From positions 124,001-188,000 of the forward strand of contig CALMPI010000010.1 of NCBI GenBank assembly GCA_937872175.1: a stretch of DNA of 64,000 bases. The letters run 5' to 3'. Positions 50,601 through 60,900 of this stretch are shown piece by piece. The first letter of the stretch is position 1; every line of letters begins with the position of its first letter. The notes beneath the pieces were generated by a model. That model did not search any database. It worked only from the letters and a program-made list of their open reading frames with translations, and was not told the origin of the DNA. Source of the stretch: an uncultured Flavobacteriales bacterium (GTDB lineage: Bacteria > Bacteroidota > Bacteroidia > Flavobacteriales_F > PHOS-HE28). The position numbers and the translations under genes are program-made.

Positions 50601-53600
50601 ATGAATTGTAGCACTTCTCCTCGACCACCGCGGCGAACGCCGTGGTGGCACCCGGCCTCACTGGCCGTGGGCCTCATCGCGCTGCTTGGCGCGCAAGAGG
50701 CCCGCGCCACCACCTGCGCAGGCGCCACTGTGCTGGCCTACCAGGACTACCCCGCCTTCTCCATCGCGTGCGGTGCCACGAACGACATCACCGGCGCCAA
50801 CACGGTGGCCTGCGGCAGTGCGAACTACCGCGGTGGCACCGAAGCCGTGTACACCTTCACGTCGCTGGGCTCCGGCTCGGCTTCCTTCGCCTACAACGGC
50901 GTGACGTGGGTGGGCATGTTCCTGTACGACGGCTGCCCCACCACCGGTGGCGCCTGCGTGGCGAGCATCACCAGTTCGGCGGCCTCCAAGACGCTGAACG
51001 CGACCATCGCCAACGGGGTCACCTACTTCCTGGTGATCGACACGTGGCCTACGCCCAACAGCCCCTGCCCGGGCACGGTGGCCATCACCCTGCCGCCGGC
51101 GGCCGCCCCTTGTGCGGGTCAGCCCACGCCGGGCAACACCACCGGCCCGCTCGCGGCCTGCAGCGGAGCGAACTTCACGCTCGGCCTGCAGAACGCCACC
51201 ATCGGCAGCGGCGTGTCCTATCAGTGGCAGTTCGACAACGGCGGCGGCTGGACCAACTTCGGCACGGACGCGGCCACCCAGAACACGACCCTGACGGTGC
51301 CCACGAGCTACCGCTGCGAAGTGACCTGCGCCGGCAACGGCACGGGCACCAGCACCCCGATCACGGTGAACCTGAACACCGACGCCTGCCAGTGCATCGT
51401 CTACGCGGCCTCCAACGCCACCAATGCTGCGGATACGAAGATCGACAGCATCAAGGTGAACGGTGTGGGGTACGGCACGTTGGCCACGACCTGCGAGACC
51501 TACACCTTCAACACCAGCCCGGGCTTCAGCCTGGAGCAGGGAAGCCCCGCCACCGTGCGGGTGCGCAACGGTTCGTGCAGTGGATTCCACTACACGGCCT
51601 ACGCCGCGCTCTATGCTGATTTCAACGGGGACGGCGACTTCGCCGATGTCGGGGAGACGCTCGGCACCTTCGGCCCCACCACGGCGCTGAACACCGTACC
51701 GGACTTCAACATCCTGATCCCGCCTGCGGCGAACCCGGGCCCCACCCGGTTCCGGGCCGTGCTGGCGGAGGCTGGCGCGCCCCCTCCCGCAACGGGAACC
51801 TTTACCTATGGAGAGACCGAGGATTTCTGCGTGGACATCACCTTCGCTCCTCCCTGCACCGGCACACCTACGCCGGGCAACACCCTCACCACGCTGTCGA
51901 GCGTCTGCCCGTCGCAGAACTTCACCCTCAGCCTGCAGAACGTCACGCTGGGCACCGGGGTCACGTACACCTGGGAAAGCTCGCCCGACAACGTGAACTG
52001 GGGACCTGCCGGCGGCCCCAACAGCCCGAACTGGACCCTGACGCAAGCCAGCGACACCTACTACCGCTGCCTGGTGGATTGTGCCGGCAACGGCAGTGCG
52101 ACGAGCACGGAAGTGCTGGTCACCATGGGCAGCGCCTGCCAGTGCGCGGCGTACTGCGCCACCAACAACTTCGGTGACGGTGCCTGCATCACCTCCGTGG
52201 ACCTGAACACCTTGTCCAGCACCACGGCGGCCTGCGTGCCTTCGCCGGGCTACACGTACAAGACGGAGACCACCACATTGACCAAGGGGATCACCTACCC
52301 CCTGACGGTGAATGCGGATGCCAACGTGTATGGCGGCGCCATCATGTCGGTGTGGTTCGACTGGAACAACGATGCCACCTTCGCCACGGATGAATGGGCG
52401 CAGGTCTTCACCACCGGCACCACCGGCACGGTGAACATCGACGTGCCGTTGACGGCCTTCGAGGGCACCATCCGCATGCGGGTGCGCAGCCGCGGCCAGG
52501 GCAACCCCAACGGTGCGGGCGACGCCTGCACCTCCATGGGCAGTGGCACCACGGAGGACTTCTGCATCACCGTGGTCCCCGCACCGCTCTGCTCGGGCAC
52601 TCCCGCCCCGGGCAACACCACCGGTCCGGCCTCTGTGTGCCCCAACGCGAACTTCGTGGTGGGTGTGCAGAACCCGCCGGCCTTCGCCGGCATCACCTAC
52701 CAGTGGTACGCCAGCACCGACGGCGTGAACTATTCGCCGGTGGGTGGCAACGCGCCCACGTACAACACCTCGCAGGCCACGGATACGTGGTACTACTGCG
52801 ATGTGACCTGCACGGAGCCCGGTGGTGGCACGGCCGCCACGCTTCCCCTCCAGGTGGGCATGTCCTCCTTCCTGAGCTGCTACTGCACGGCGGGCGTAGG
52901 CCCCACGAGCACGGCGGACAGCCAGGTGCAGAGCGTGAACCTCACGGGAGCCCCCGGCAGCATCAGCTATACCACCACCTGCCCCGGCACGCTCGGGGTG
53001 CAGGACCTCACGGGCCTCACGGCCGACCTGCTGCTGGGTGATTCCTACACGGTGACGGTGGACTTCGGCACCTGCGGCGGCTCCTATTTGGGCGCCGGCG
53101 AGGTGTGGATCGACTATGACCACAGCGGCACCTTCGACCCCACCGAATCCCTCGGCACGCAGAGCGGTACGCCGCCCGGTGTGGCCGCGATCAACTTCAC
53201 GGTACCGGGCACCGCGCTGCTGGGCGTGACGCGCATGCGCGTGATGCAGCAGGAGGGTGGCGCCAACCCGCTCAGCCCGTGCGCCGGTTACCTCTGGGGA
53301 TCGGTGATGGACTTCAGCGTGAACGTCAACACGCCGGTGCCGTGCAACGGACAACCGAGCCCGGGCAACACCCTGGCGAGCGAGTCCTTGGTCTGCGCGC
53401 CCGACGTCATCACGCTGAGCCTGCAGAACGCCACGATCGGCACGGGTGTCAGCTACCAGTGGGAGACCTCGCCGGACAACCTGAACTGGACGCCGGCCGT
53501 CGGCGCCCCGAACAGCTCGGTGTGGAACACCACCCAGAGCACGGACACCTGGTACCGCTGCGTGGTGACCTGCTCGGGCTTCGGCAACGATGCCAGCGTA

Positions 53601-56600
53601 CCGGTGCAAGTGCTGATGGATACGCCCAGCGCGTGCATCTGCACCCCGACCTACGACTTCGGCATCCAGTCCGGCGACCTGATCAGCGAGGTGGAGATCA
53701 TCGGCACCACGCTGCTGAACAACACCGGTACGGCCACGACCCCGAACATTGCCTACACCTACTACACGGGCCAGCCGAACTACACGGCTGACCTGGTGGC
53801 GGGCACGACCTACCAGATCGAGGTCACGATCGGCAGCTTCACGAACCAGAACATCGCGGTCTGGATCGACTTCAACGAGAACGGGACCTACGAGACCCCG
53901 GGCGAGCGTGTGGGCTTCTTCGGCCCGATCAACACGGCGTTCGGCTCGGCGACCTTCCCGCTGACCCTGCCCTGCAACCCGGTCCCCGGCGTGAAGCGCA
54001 TGCGGGTGCGTGGCGTCTATGCCACCACGCCGAACACGATCGACCCCTGCCTCAACTACGGCTGGGGTGAGACGGAGGATTACGACGTGACCATCCAGCC
54101 CCCGCCGCCCTGCCCTGCTCCGGGCAACCTGCAGGCGGGCAACGCCACCGGCAGCACGGTGGACCTGAGCTGGAACGTGGCCTGCGTGGAGACCGATTGG
54201 ACCATCGAATGGGGTGCGGCCGGCTTCTCGCTCGGCACGGGCACTCAGGTCGCGGTGAACACCACGCCCTTCCTGCAGCTCGTCGGTCTGTCGGCCGGTG
54301 TGGCCTATGAGGCTTACGTGCGTGCGGAGTGCGGTGGCAACGGATCCAGCACCTGGGTGGGCCCGGTGGGCTTCAGCACCTGCAACGGGGTGTGCGCCGA
54401 CGCGATCACGGCCGTGCTGGGTGTGAACACCACGGGCACGATGGACTGCGGCAACGGTGCGAGCAACGCACAGGCCGGCGGTGCGGTGAACGCGCGTTGG
54501 TTCACCTACACGGCGACGGGCACCGGCGTGCTCACGGCCTCCGCCTGCGGAGCGGTGAACACCGGGAACAACGACACGCGTCTCACGATCCACGGTGGCG
54601 CCTGCGGTGGCCTTACGGTGCTGGCCTCCAGCGACGACGCCTGCACCTGGAGCGGTGGCGGTTCGGCCTTTGCCAGCACGGCCTCGGTGTTCGTGAACAA
54701 CGGCCAGCAGGTCTTCATCGAATGGGATGACCGCTGGAACCCGGCGGGCTTCAACTGGGAGCTGACCTTCGCGCCCTGCACGCCCGACCCGGCGGACCTG
54801 TGCGTGAACAAGGACCCGACGCTGAACCCGATCTCCATCGGCAACCCGGCGGTGGTGTTCACCGGCAACCTGGACTGCCAGACGCAGGACGGCATCTCGC
54901 CGAACCCCTTCCCCGAAGCGACCGGTTGGGAGTGGGTGACCTTCGAGCTGACCCAGTGCGCCAACGTGCAGATCAGCTACTGCGGCACGGCGAACTTCCA
55001 GTATGGAGCGCTGAACATGTACGGGGACTGCGGCACGCTGTTCATCAACTCGCAGAACTTCGACTTCGTCACCTGCGTGGACGGCAACCCGACCATCTTC
55101 TTCGAGGACCTGGCCCCGGGCTTCTACTACTACCCGGTGCTGTGGTCGCTGCCGCTGAACATGGTGGGACCGTACCAGATCAACGTGACGGCGACCGCGC
55201 CCACGAACCCGTGCGCGCCGAACATCAACTGCGGTGGTGCGCTGCCGTTGACCTGCCCGGGCTCCGTGGTGGGCAACACGAACAACCAGTTCCCGACCCT
55301 GCCGGCCAACGCCTGCCCCTTCACGGGCGGCGCCACCAGCGGTGGTTCGCTCTGGTACAGCTACACGGCCGCTGCGGATGAGAACATCATCCTCAGCACC
55401 TGCGGCATCACCACGGTGTTCAACACGCGCATCAGCGTGTTCACCGGTCCGGACTGCAACACGCTGACCTGCCTCACCATGAGCGATGACTTCGGCGGTG
55501 CCTGCACCGACCGCAGCCAGCTGGAGTTCTTCGCCCAGACCGGCCAGACCTACTACATCGCCGTTCACAGCCCGTCACCGTTCTTCGATGGCGCGTTCGA
55601 ACTGCAGGTGGGTTGCGGCCCGGTGTGTCCGCGTCCGACCAACGACGACTGCTCGGGTGCCGAAGCGCTCACCAGCTTCCTGGCCGACGGTTCGGGAACC
55701 CCGACCTCGGGCGACAACAGCTGCGCGCAGAACGACGCGTACACCACCTGCAGCCCGGTGCTGAACAACCAGGGCATGTGGTACAGCTTCAACAGCGGCG
55801 TGAACACCATCCACGTGCTTGACCTTCTGGGCAGCGCGCAGAACGGTTCGCTCACCGCCAGCCAGTTGAACTACGCGCTCTTCAGCGGTGGCTGCAACGG
55901 CAACCTGGGCGCCGCCGGCCAAGTGGCCTGCGACGACGACGGCGACGGCGCGGACATCGTGCTCACCGGCCTGACGACCAACACGGACTACCTGCTGTAC
56001 GTGTACAACCCGGGCAGCACGGGCTTCGAGGGCACCTTCGAGGTGATGATCGAACACCCCGGTCTGTACGACGCGGGCATCAGCGACGTGCTGTATCCCG
56101 CGGGCCTGGTGTGCACCTCCTTCCTGGAGCCCCAGGTGGAGCTGACCAACTTCGGTGAGGCGACGCTGACCAGCGTGGACATCGTGTACGACCTGAACGG
56201 TGGCGGACCCAACCAGGGCCCCTTCGTGTACACCTGGACGGGCAGCCTGCCCTACCAGGGAACGGAGATCGTGAACCTGCCCGGCTGGACGGCCCCCTAT
56301 GGCATCCACACGTTCAACGTGACGGTGCAGAACCCGAACGGCCAGCCCGATGAGATCGCCGGCAACAGCGCCATCGCCGAAGGCGGCGTGGACGTGTCCG
56401 GCGAGACCGTGATCGTGCGCATCACCACGGACAACGACCCGACCGGTATCTTCTGGGAGATCCAGGACCAGGCCTTCCAGAGCGTGGCCGTCTCCCCGGC
56501 TTACGGCGCGGGCAACACCACGGTGGATGTGACGTCCTGCCTGAGCACGCTGAACGGCAACTGCTTCAGCTTCTACCTGTTCGACTTCCTGGGCGACGGC

Positions 56601-57683
56601 CTCAGCGGAACGGGCAACGGCAACGGCAGCTGGAGCCTGCATACGGGCAATGGCGGAACGCTGTTGGGTGACTCCTTCGACGGCACCATCAACGGTGTCC
56701 TGACCCCCAACAGCCCGCCGGCGACCCCCGGTTACGTGAACGGTCACGAGTTCTGCCTGCCGGCCGGCCCCAGCACCCTGCAAGCGGGTGAGTGCGGCAT
56801 CTTCACCAACCTGCTGCAGAACAAGGTGTACGCGACCTCCGTCCCCGGTGTCACCACCTACCAGTTCGAGTTCAGCGACCCCGACGCGGGCTTCCGCCGT
56901 CGCATCGCCGTGCCGCGCAACTGGGTGAAGTTCTCCGAGATGGTGACCAGCCCGCTGTTGCCCGGTGTGCGCTACTTCACCCGCGTCCGTGTGGACCAGG
57001 GTGCGTCCGGCCTCACCGACGACCGCTTCGGCACGGGTTGCGAGATGGGTCTTGACCCGACCGCCGTGCCGGGCTGCACCGGCCTGGTGGACGACATCGG
57101 CTTCCCGGCCCACAGCTGCGGCGTGATCAAGACCTTCGGAGGTTCCGACAAGGTCTTCGCGCAGCCTGTGGTGGGGGCCACGCAGTACCGCTTCCGCTTC
57201 GAGAACATCAACGAAGGCTACCTGCGTACGATCATCCGTCCCAACTACATCTGCCCGCTGAGCTGGGTGACCCTGCCCCTGCAGAACGGTGTCACCTACG
57301 ACGTGAGCGTGGAGGTGCTGTACAACGGCCAGTGGAGCGGCTACTGCGGCCCGGTGTGCCAGGTGACCATCCTGAACCCGCCGGCCATGGCCCAGCAGCG
57401 TAATGCCGAGGTGGTGACCAACAGCGGTCTGCAGGCCTGGCCCAACCCGGTGCGCGACGGCGTGGTGAACCTCCGCCTGGACGGCCTCACCGCCGGCACC
57501 CAGCGCGTGACCCTCGAGGTGTTCGACCTCACCGGCAAGCGCGTGGTGAACCAGGAGATGGAGAACAGCGGCCCCGTGTTCAACACGGTGCTTGAGCTCG
57601 ACGGCTTCGCCGGTGGCGTGTACATGGTCCACCTCAACGTGGACGGTGCCATCCATCAGCAGCGCATCAGCGTGGTGAAGTAG
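50601..57683 (+). CDS. Giant modular T9SS surface protein with Ig/GEVED repeats
   Basis: A 2360-residue exported protein. A long signal region (to about residue 37, ALLGAQEARA) precedes a PPC-like domain. Then come four Ig-plus-GEVED modules (50-kDa total scale, residues about 170-1169), each with YQWxxxxDNxxW Ig core and YGETEDFCV-type end, and DFNGDGDFADVGE calcium-type acidic loops. A fibronectin III domain follows (VDLSWNVACVETDWTIEWG), then three or four PPC/beta-sandwich domains (WFTYTATGTGVLTASACG, LWYSYTAAADENIILSTCG), a CARDB-like region and a type A sorting domain (AWPNPVRDGVVNLRL to HQQRISVVK). It is probably a surface adhesin. Preceded by a long leader and closed by a strong terminator. 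Confidence 0.92.
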   Translation: MNCSTSPRPPRRTPWWHPASLAVGLIALLGAQEARATTCAGATVLAYQDYPAFSIACGATNDITGANTVACGSANYRGGTEAVYTFTSLGSGSASFAYNGVTWVGMFLYDGCPTTGGACVASITSSAASKTLNATIANGVTYFLVIDTWPTPNSPCPGTVAITLPPAAAPCAGQPTPGNTTGPLAACSGANFTLGLQNATIGSGVSYQWQFDNGGGWTNFGTDAATQNTTLTVPTSYRCEVTCAGNGTGTSTPITVNLNTDACQCIVYAASNATNAADTKIDSIKVNGVGYGTLATTCETYTFNTSPGFSLEQGSPATVRVRNGSCSGFHYTAYAALYADFNGDGDFADVGETLGTFGPTTALNTVPDFNILIPPAANPGPTRFRAVLAEAGAPPPATGTFTYGETEDFCVDITFAPPCTGTPTPGNTLTTLSSVCPSQNFTLSLQNVTLGTGVTYTWESSPDNVNWGPAGGPNSPNWTLTQASDTYYRCLVDCAGNGSATSTEVLVTMGSACQCAAYCATNNFGDGACITSVDLNTLSSTTAACVPSPGYTYKTETTTLTKGITYPLTVNADANVYGGAIMSVWFDWNNDATFATDEWAQVFTTGTTGTVNIDVPLTAFEGTIRMRVRSRGQGNPNGAGDACTSMGSGTTEDFCITVVPAPLCSGTPAPGNTTGPASVCPNANFVVGVQNPPAFAGITYQWYASTDGVNYSPVGGNAPTYNTSQATDTWYYCDVTCTEPGGGTAATLPLQVGMSSFLSCYCTAGVGPTSTADSQVQSVNLTGAPGSISYTTTCPGTLGVQDLTGLTADLLLGDSYTVTVDFGTCGGSYLGAGEVWIDYDHSGTFDPTESLGTQSGTPPGVAAINFTVPGTALLGVTRMRVMQQEGGANPLSPCAGYLWGSVMDFSVNVNTPVPCNGQPSPGNTLASESLVCAPDVITLSLQNATIGTGVSYQWETSPDNLNWTPAVGAPNSSVWNTTQSTDTWYRCVVTCSGFGNDASVPVQVLMDTPSACICTPTYDFGIQSGDLISEVEIIGTTLLNNTGTATTPNIAYTYYTGQPNYTADLVAGTTYQIEVTIGSFTNQNIAVWIDFNENGTYETPGERVGFFGPINTAFGSATFPLTLPCNPVPGVKRMRVRGVYATTPNTIDPCLNYGWGETEDYDVTIQPPPPCPAPGNLQAGNATGSTVDLSWNVACVETDWTIEWGAAGFSLGTGTQVAVNTTPFLQLVGLSAGVAYEAYVRAECGGNGSSTWVGPVGFSTCNGVCADAITAVLGVNTTGTMDCGNGASNAQAGGAVNARWFTYTATGTGVLTASACGAVNTGNNDTRLTIHGGACGGLTVLASSDDACTWSGGGSAFASTASVFVNNGQQVFIEWDDRWNPAGFNWELTFAPCTPDPADLCVNKDPTLNPISIGNPAVVFTGNLDCQTQDGISPNPFPEATGWEWVTFELTQCANVQISYCGTANFQYGALNMYGDCGTLFINSQNFDFVTCVDGNPTIFFEDLAPGFYYYPVLWSLPLNMVGPYQINVTATAPTNPCAPNINCGGALPLTCPGSVVGNTNNQFPTLPANACPFTGGATSGGSLWYSYTAAADENIILSTCGITTVFNTRISVFTGPDCNTLTCLTMSDDFGGACTDRSQLEFFAQTGQTYYIAVHSPSPFFDGAFELQVGCGPVCPRPTNDDCSGAEALTSFLADGSGTPTSGDNSCAQNDAYTTCSPVLNNQGMWYSFNSGVNTIHVLDLLGSAQNGSLTASQLNYALFSGGCNGNLGAAGQVACDDDGDGADIVLTGLTTNTDYLLYVYNPGSTGFEGTFEVMIEHPGLYDAGISDVLYPAGLVCTSFLEPQVELTNFGEATLTSVDIVYDLNGGGPNQGPFVYTWTGSLPYQGTEIVNLPGWTAPYGIHTFNVTVQNPNGQPDEIAGNSAIAEGGVDVSGETVIVRITTDNDPTGIFWEIQDQAFQSVAVSPAYGAGNTTVDVTSCLSTLNGNCFSFYLFDFLGDGLSGTGNGNGSWSLHTGNGGTLLGDSFDGTINGVLTPNSPPATPGYVNGHEFCLPAGPSTLQAGECGIFTNLLQNKVYATSVPGVTTYQFEFSDPDAGFRRRIAVPRNWVKFSEMVTSPLLPGVRYFTRVRVDQGASGLTDDRFGTGCEMGLDPTAVPGCTGLVDDIGFPAHSCGVIKTFGGSDKVFAQPVVGATQYRFRFENINEGYLRTIIRPNYICPLSWVTLPLQNGVTYDVSVEVLYNGQWSGYCGPVCQVTILNPPAMAQQRNAEVVTNSGLQAWPNPVRDGVVNLRLDGLTAGTQRVTLEVFDLTGKRVVNQEMENSGPVFNTVLELDGFAGGVYMVHLNVDGAIHQQRISVVK
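51108..54107 (+). repeat. Four tandem Ig-GEVED modules inside the giant T9SS gene
   Basis: Modules run 51108-51851, 51852-52586, 52587-53339 and 53340-54107, each 735-768 bases. Each begins with a PCxGxPxPGN-like linker (CAGQPTPGN, CTGTPTPGN, CSGTPAPGN, CNGQPSPGN), continues with an Ig-like domain, and ends with a GEVED-type domain (GETEDFCVD, GTTEDFCIT, GSVMDFSVN, GETEDYDVT). Protein similarity is moderate, so this is an old duplication. Confidence 0.75.
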
Positions 57684-57993
57684 GCCCGCTGAACCAACGA
57701 AATGCGAAAGCCCCCCGCTTCGGCGGGGGGCTTTTTGCGTTCGGGCCGGTCGGTGACCCCCACCGGCCCTCCGGGAGTTCGGGGTCGCGGTCGCGGCCGC
57801 GGCACCGCAAGCCCGGAACGACCGCCCGTTCACCGGACCGCGCCGTCCGCCCCACTTCAACCACGTTGCCCCATAGGTGCACGAGTTTTCAACAATTCGA
57901 CCAACAATCACGAATGGCCATCTAAATTGTCGTCCGATCAGCGACCCTGGAACGGAAGGTGTCGCGTGTCCGCATCCCCCGAAACCCACGTCC
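57684..57993 (+). other. Intergenic region between the two giant surface-protein genes
   Basis: About 310 bases. It opens with the terminator at 57707-57736, continues as GC-rich sequence without a frame worth calling, and ends with an A/T-richer stretch (GTTTTCAACAATTCG near 57885) and CTAAATTG (57922-57929), a weak -7-like box about 65 bases before the next gene. Confidence 0.5.
57707..57736 (+). terminator. Rho-independent terminator of the giant T9SS gene
   Basis: AAAGCCCCCCG, loop CTTCGG, CGGGGGGCTTTTT: a perfect stem with T-run, 24 bases after the stop. Confidence 0.93.
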
Positions 57994-60900
57994 ATGAAGC
58001 CCAACATTCCTCGTTCCCTCCGGACTTTCCGGAACACCCTGCGCACGATGGCGCTGGGTGCGCTCACGGCCATCGGCCTCCTGCCGATGCACGCACAGAC
58101 CATCACCACCGGACTTGCGGCCCCTTATAGCGCCAGCAATGGTGTCTCCGGGAACGGGGTGATCACCTTCGGGGTCACGAACAACTCAGGCGGCGATGTC
58201 CTTCTAACGGATCTCGCCTCCGCGTGGCAGGTCGCCTCCAATGGAGCGAACACGACCCTGTACGCCACGACCGTTCCCGCTTCCATGGGCGGGACCTACT
58301 TCCCGTTCATAGCCGGGAACTGGACGGTGATCGGCACCGGCACGAGCCTCTCCGTGCCCGCCGACGGCATCCATCCCACGATCTCGGGCATGACGTACCT
58401 GATCCCCAACGGGAGTTCGGTCCGTTTCCTGTTGGAGTCGAACCAGAACATCCGTTACAGCGGCACCGGGGTCATCACTCCCAACACCTTCACGGTGGGC
58501 GGGATCTCCCTGCAGTGCGGCGACGTCACCCTGCCCGGCGCCACCGGGTTCGTAGGCTTCGGAGGCTTGTTCACCAACGCGGGCAACAACCCGCGGTATT
58601 TCACCGGCACCTTGACCTTCGTTCCGGCGACGGCCTGCAACGGCCTCCCCACGGCAGGCACCATCAGCGGCCCGTCGTTCGTGTGCAACGGCGGATCGAC
58701 CACGCTGAACGTGAACGGCAGCACGCAAGGGACCGGGATCACCCGCGAGTGGTACAGCAGCAGCGTCTCCGGTGGCCCGTACACCACCTTCGTGGGCAGC
58801 GGCACTTCCGTCAATACCGGTGCGGTGACCGCGAACACGTACTACGTCTGCGTGGTGACCTGCACCAACATCCCGGTGCCCAATTCGGATCAGACAGCGG
58901 AGTTCTTCCTCCCGGTGACGAACCCCGGTCCCGGCGGCAGCTTCACCATCGACAACACCCTGCCCACGGCGGGGGCCAACTTCGCCAGCTTCACAGAGGC
59001 GATCAACTACCTGAACGCATTGGCCATCTGCGGGCCGTTCACGGGGGCTTACACTTTTGATGTCACCGCGGGACAGACCTTCACCGAGGATCCTCCCATC
59101 CTGACGGCCTCGGGCAGCCCGGGCAACCCCATCACCTTCCAGCGCGCGGGCGTCGGGGCCAACCCGGTGATCGCCGCCACGGGCGGTGCCGGCACCACGG
59201 ACCATGCCTTCGGCATCCGGGGCGCCAACCACATCACGGTGGACGGGATCGACATCAGCGGGGGTGCCGATGTGGAGTACGGCTACTACATCGCGAACGC
59301 CAGTGCCACGGTGTCGTCCAACTTCAACACCATCAAGAACTGCACGATCAACCTGGACCGCACGAACACGAACAGCCGGGGGATCATGTGCACCAGCAGC
59401 ACCACCGGCGGCGGCTTCACGCCCACGGCGGCCAGCGGCAGCAACAGCAACAACAGCTTCCTGAACTTCACGATCGAGGATGTGTACTCGGGCATCTTCG
59501 TCTCCTCCGGCTCCACCACCTGGCCGGGTACGGGCAACATCGTGGGCACCGAGGCGGGCGGCACATCCACCATCGGTGCTGACTTCGTGGGCCTGCCCAC
59601 ACCGGACATCGGCGGCGGCACCACGCTGGCCTTCGGGGTGCAGTTCAACAGCCAGGTCGACGGCCAGATCTTCGACGTCACCGTGCGGAACATCGCCAGC
59701 TCGGCCGGCATCAACCGGGGCATCTACTGGGTGGGCTGCGGCGGCAACTCGGTCGTGCACAACAACCGCGTGTACGGGGTGCGCAACCTGAGCACCACCA
59801 GCACCAGCGGCCAGCGCGGCATCGACGTGGCCACGCTGACCACCGGCACGCACAACCTGCGGGTGTACAACAACTTCGTGAGCAACATCACGGCCGCGTA
59901 CACGGGTGCGGCGACGACCACGCGGGTGGTCACCGGCATCTATGTCGCCAATGGTGCGGCGGGGATGACCTACGAGATCGACCACAACAACGTGTCGCTC
60001 GACAACATCGGATCGGCGTCGCATTCCAGTGTGTGCCTGGACTTCATCAGCGCCACCAGCGTGAACCGCGCACGGGGCAACAGCCTGGCGAACTTCACGG
60101 GCGACCAGACCGGCACGGCGGTGCACTTCGCCATCCGCACGGCGGGCACCACCACTTTCGGCGCCGCCGGTTCGGAGAGCAACTACAACAACCTGTACAT
60201 CGCGAACGCCGGCAACGGCCACATCGGCCAGACCAGCACCACGAACCGCACGCTGCTCGCCGATTGGACCGGAGCATTGACCGGAACGCCGGGCACGGAC
60301 GCCAACTCGATCTCGGCGAACCCGCTGTACGTGGACAACAACAGCGACCTGCACGTGACCGGCCCCGATAACGACGGTGCCGGTCCGGCCGTTCCGCTGG
60401 CCTGGGTCACCACGGACATCGACGGCGATGCGCGCGGCACACCGGCGGACATCGGCGCGGACGAATACGTGCCGGCCACCTGTTTCCCGCCCACGGACGT
60501 GGCGGTGAACGTGCTGGGCCCCACGAGCGCGGATGTGACCTGGACCTCCACGGGTGCGTTGAACTACGATTACGAGGTGCGTACGTCGGGTGTTCCCGGC
60601 TCCGGTCCGGCCGGGCTTGAGTTCAGCGGCACCATCGGTGGCAGCCCGATCAACCTCGTCGGCCTGGCCGACCAGACGACCTATGCCGTCTACGTGCTGT
60701 CCAATTGCCCGGGCCCCATCGCCAGCAATTGGTCGACCGCGGTGACCTTCACCACGCCCTGCCTGCCGGTGAGCGTCCTGCCGTGGACGGACAGCTTCGA
60801 GGACGCCACCATCGACAACGGCGATCCGTTGATCTGCTACACCCGCGAGATCATCACGGGCACTGGGGCGAACACCTGGCGCACGCGGGTGACCCCGATC

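Noticed and set aside
51108-54107. Regular repeats considered as a possible CRISPR or diversity-generating array
   Set aside because: Repeat units are about 750 bases and code for protein domains; no short direct repeats with spacers, no cas genes and no reverse transcriptase are present.
50658-55568. 1636-codon minus-strand frame opposite the giant T9SS gene
   Set aside because: Arg/Gly/His/Val-rich shadow of a real secreted protein with signal peptide and sorting domain on the plus strand.
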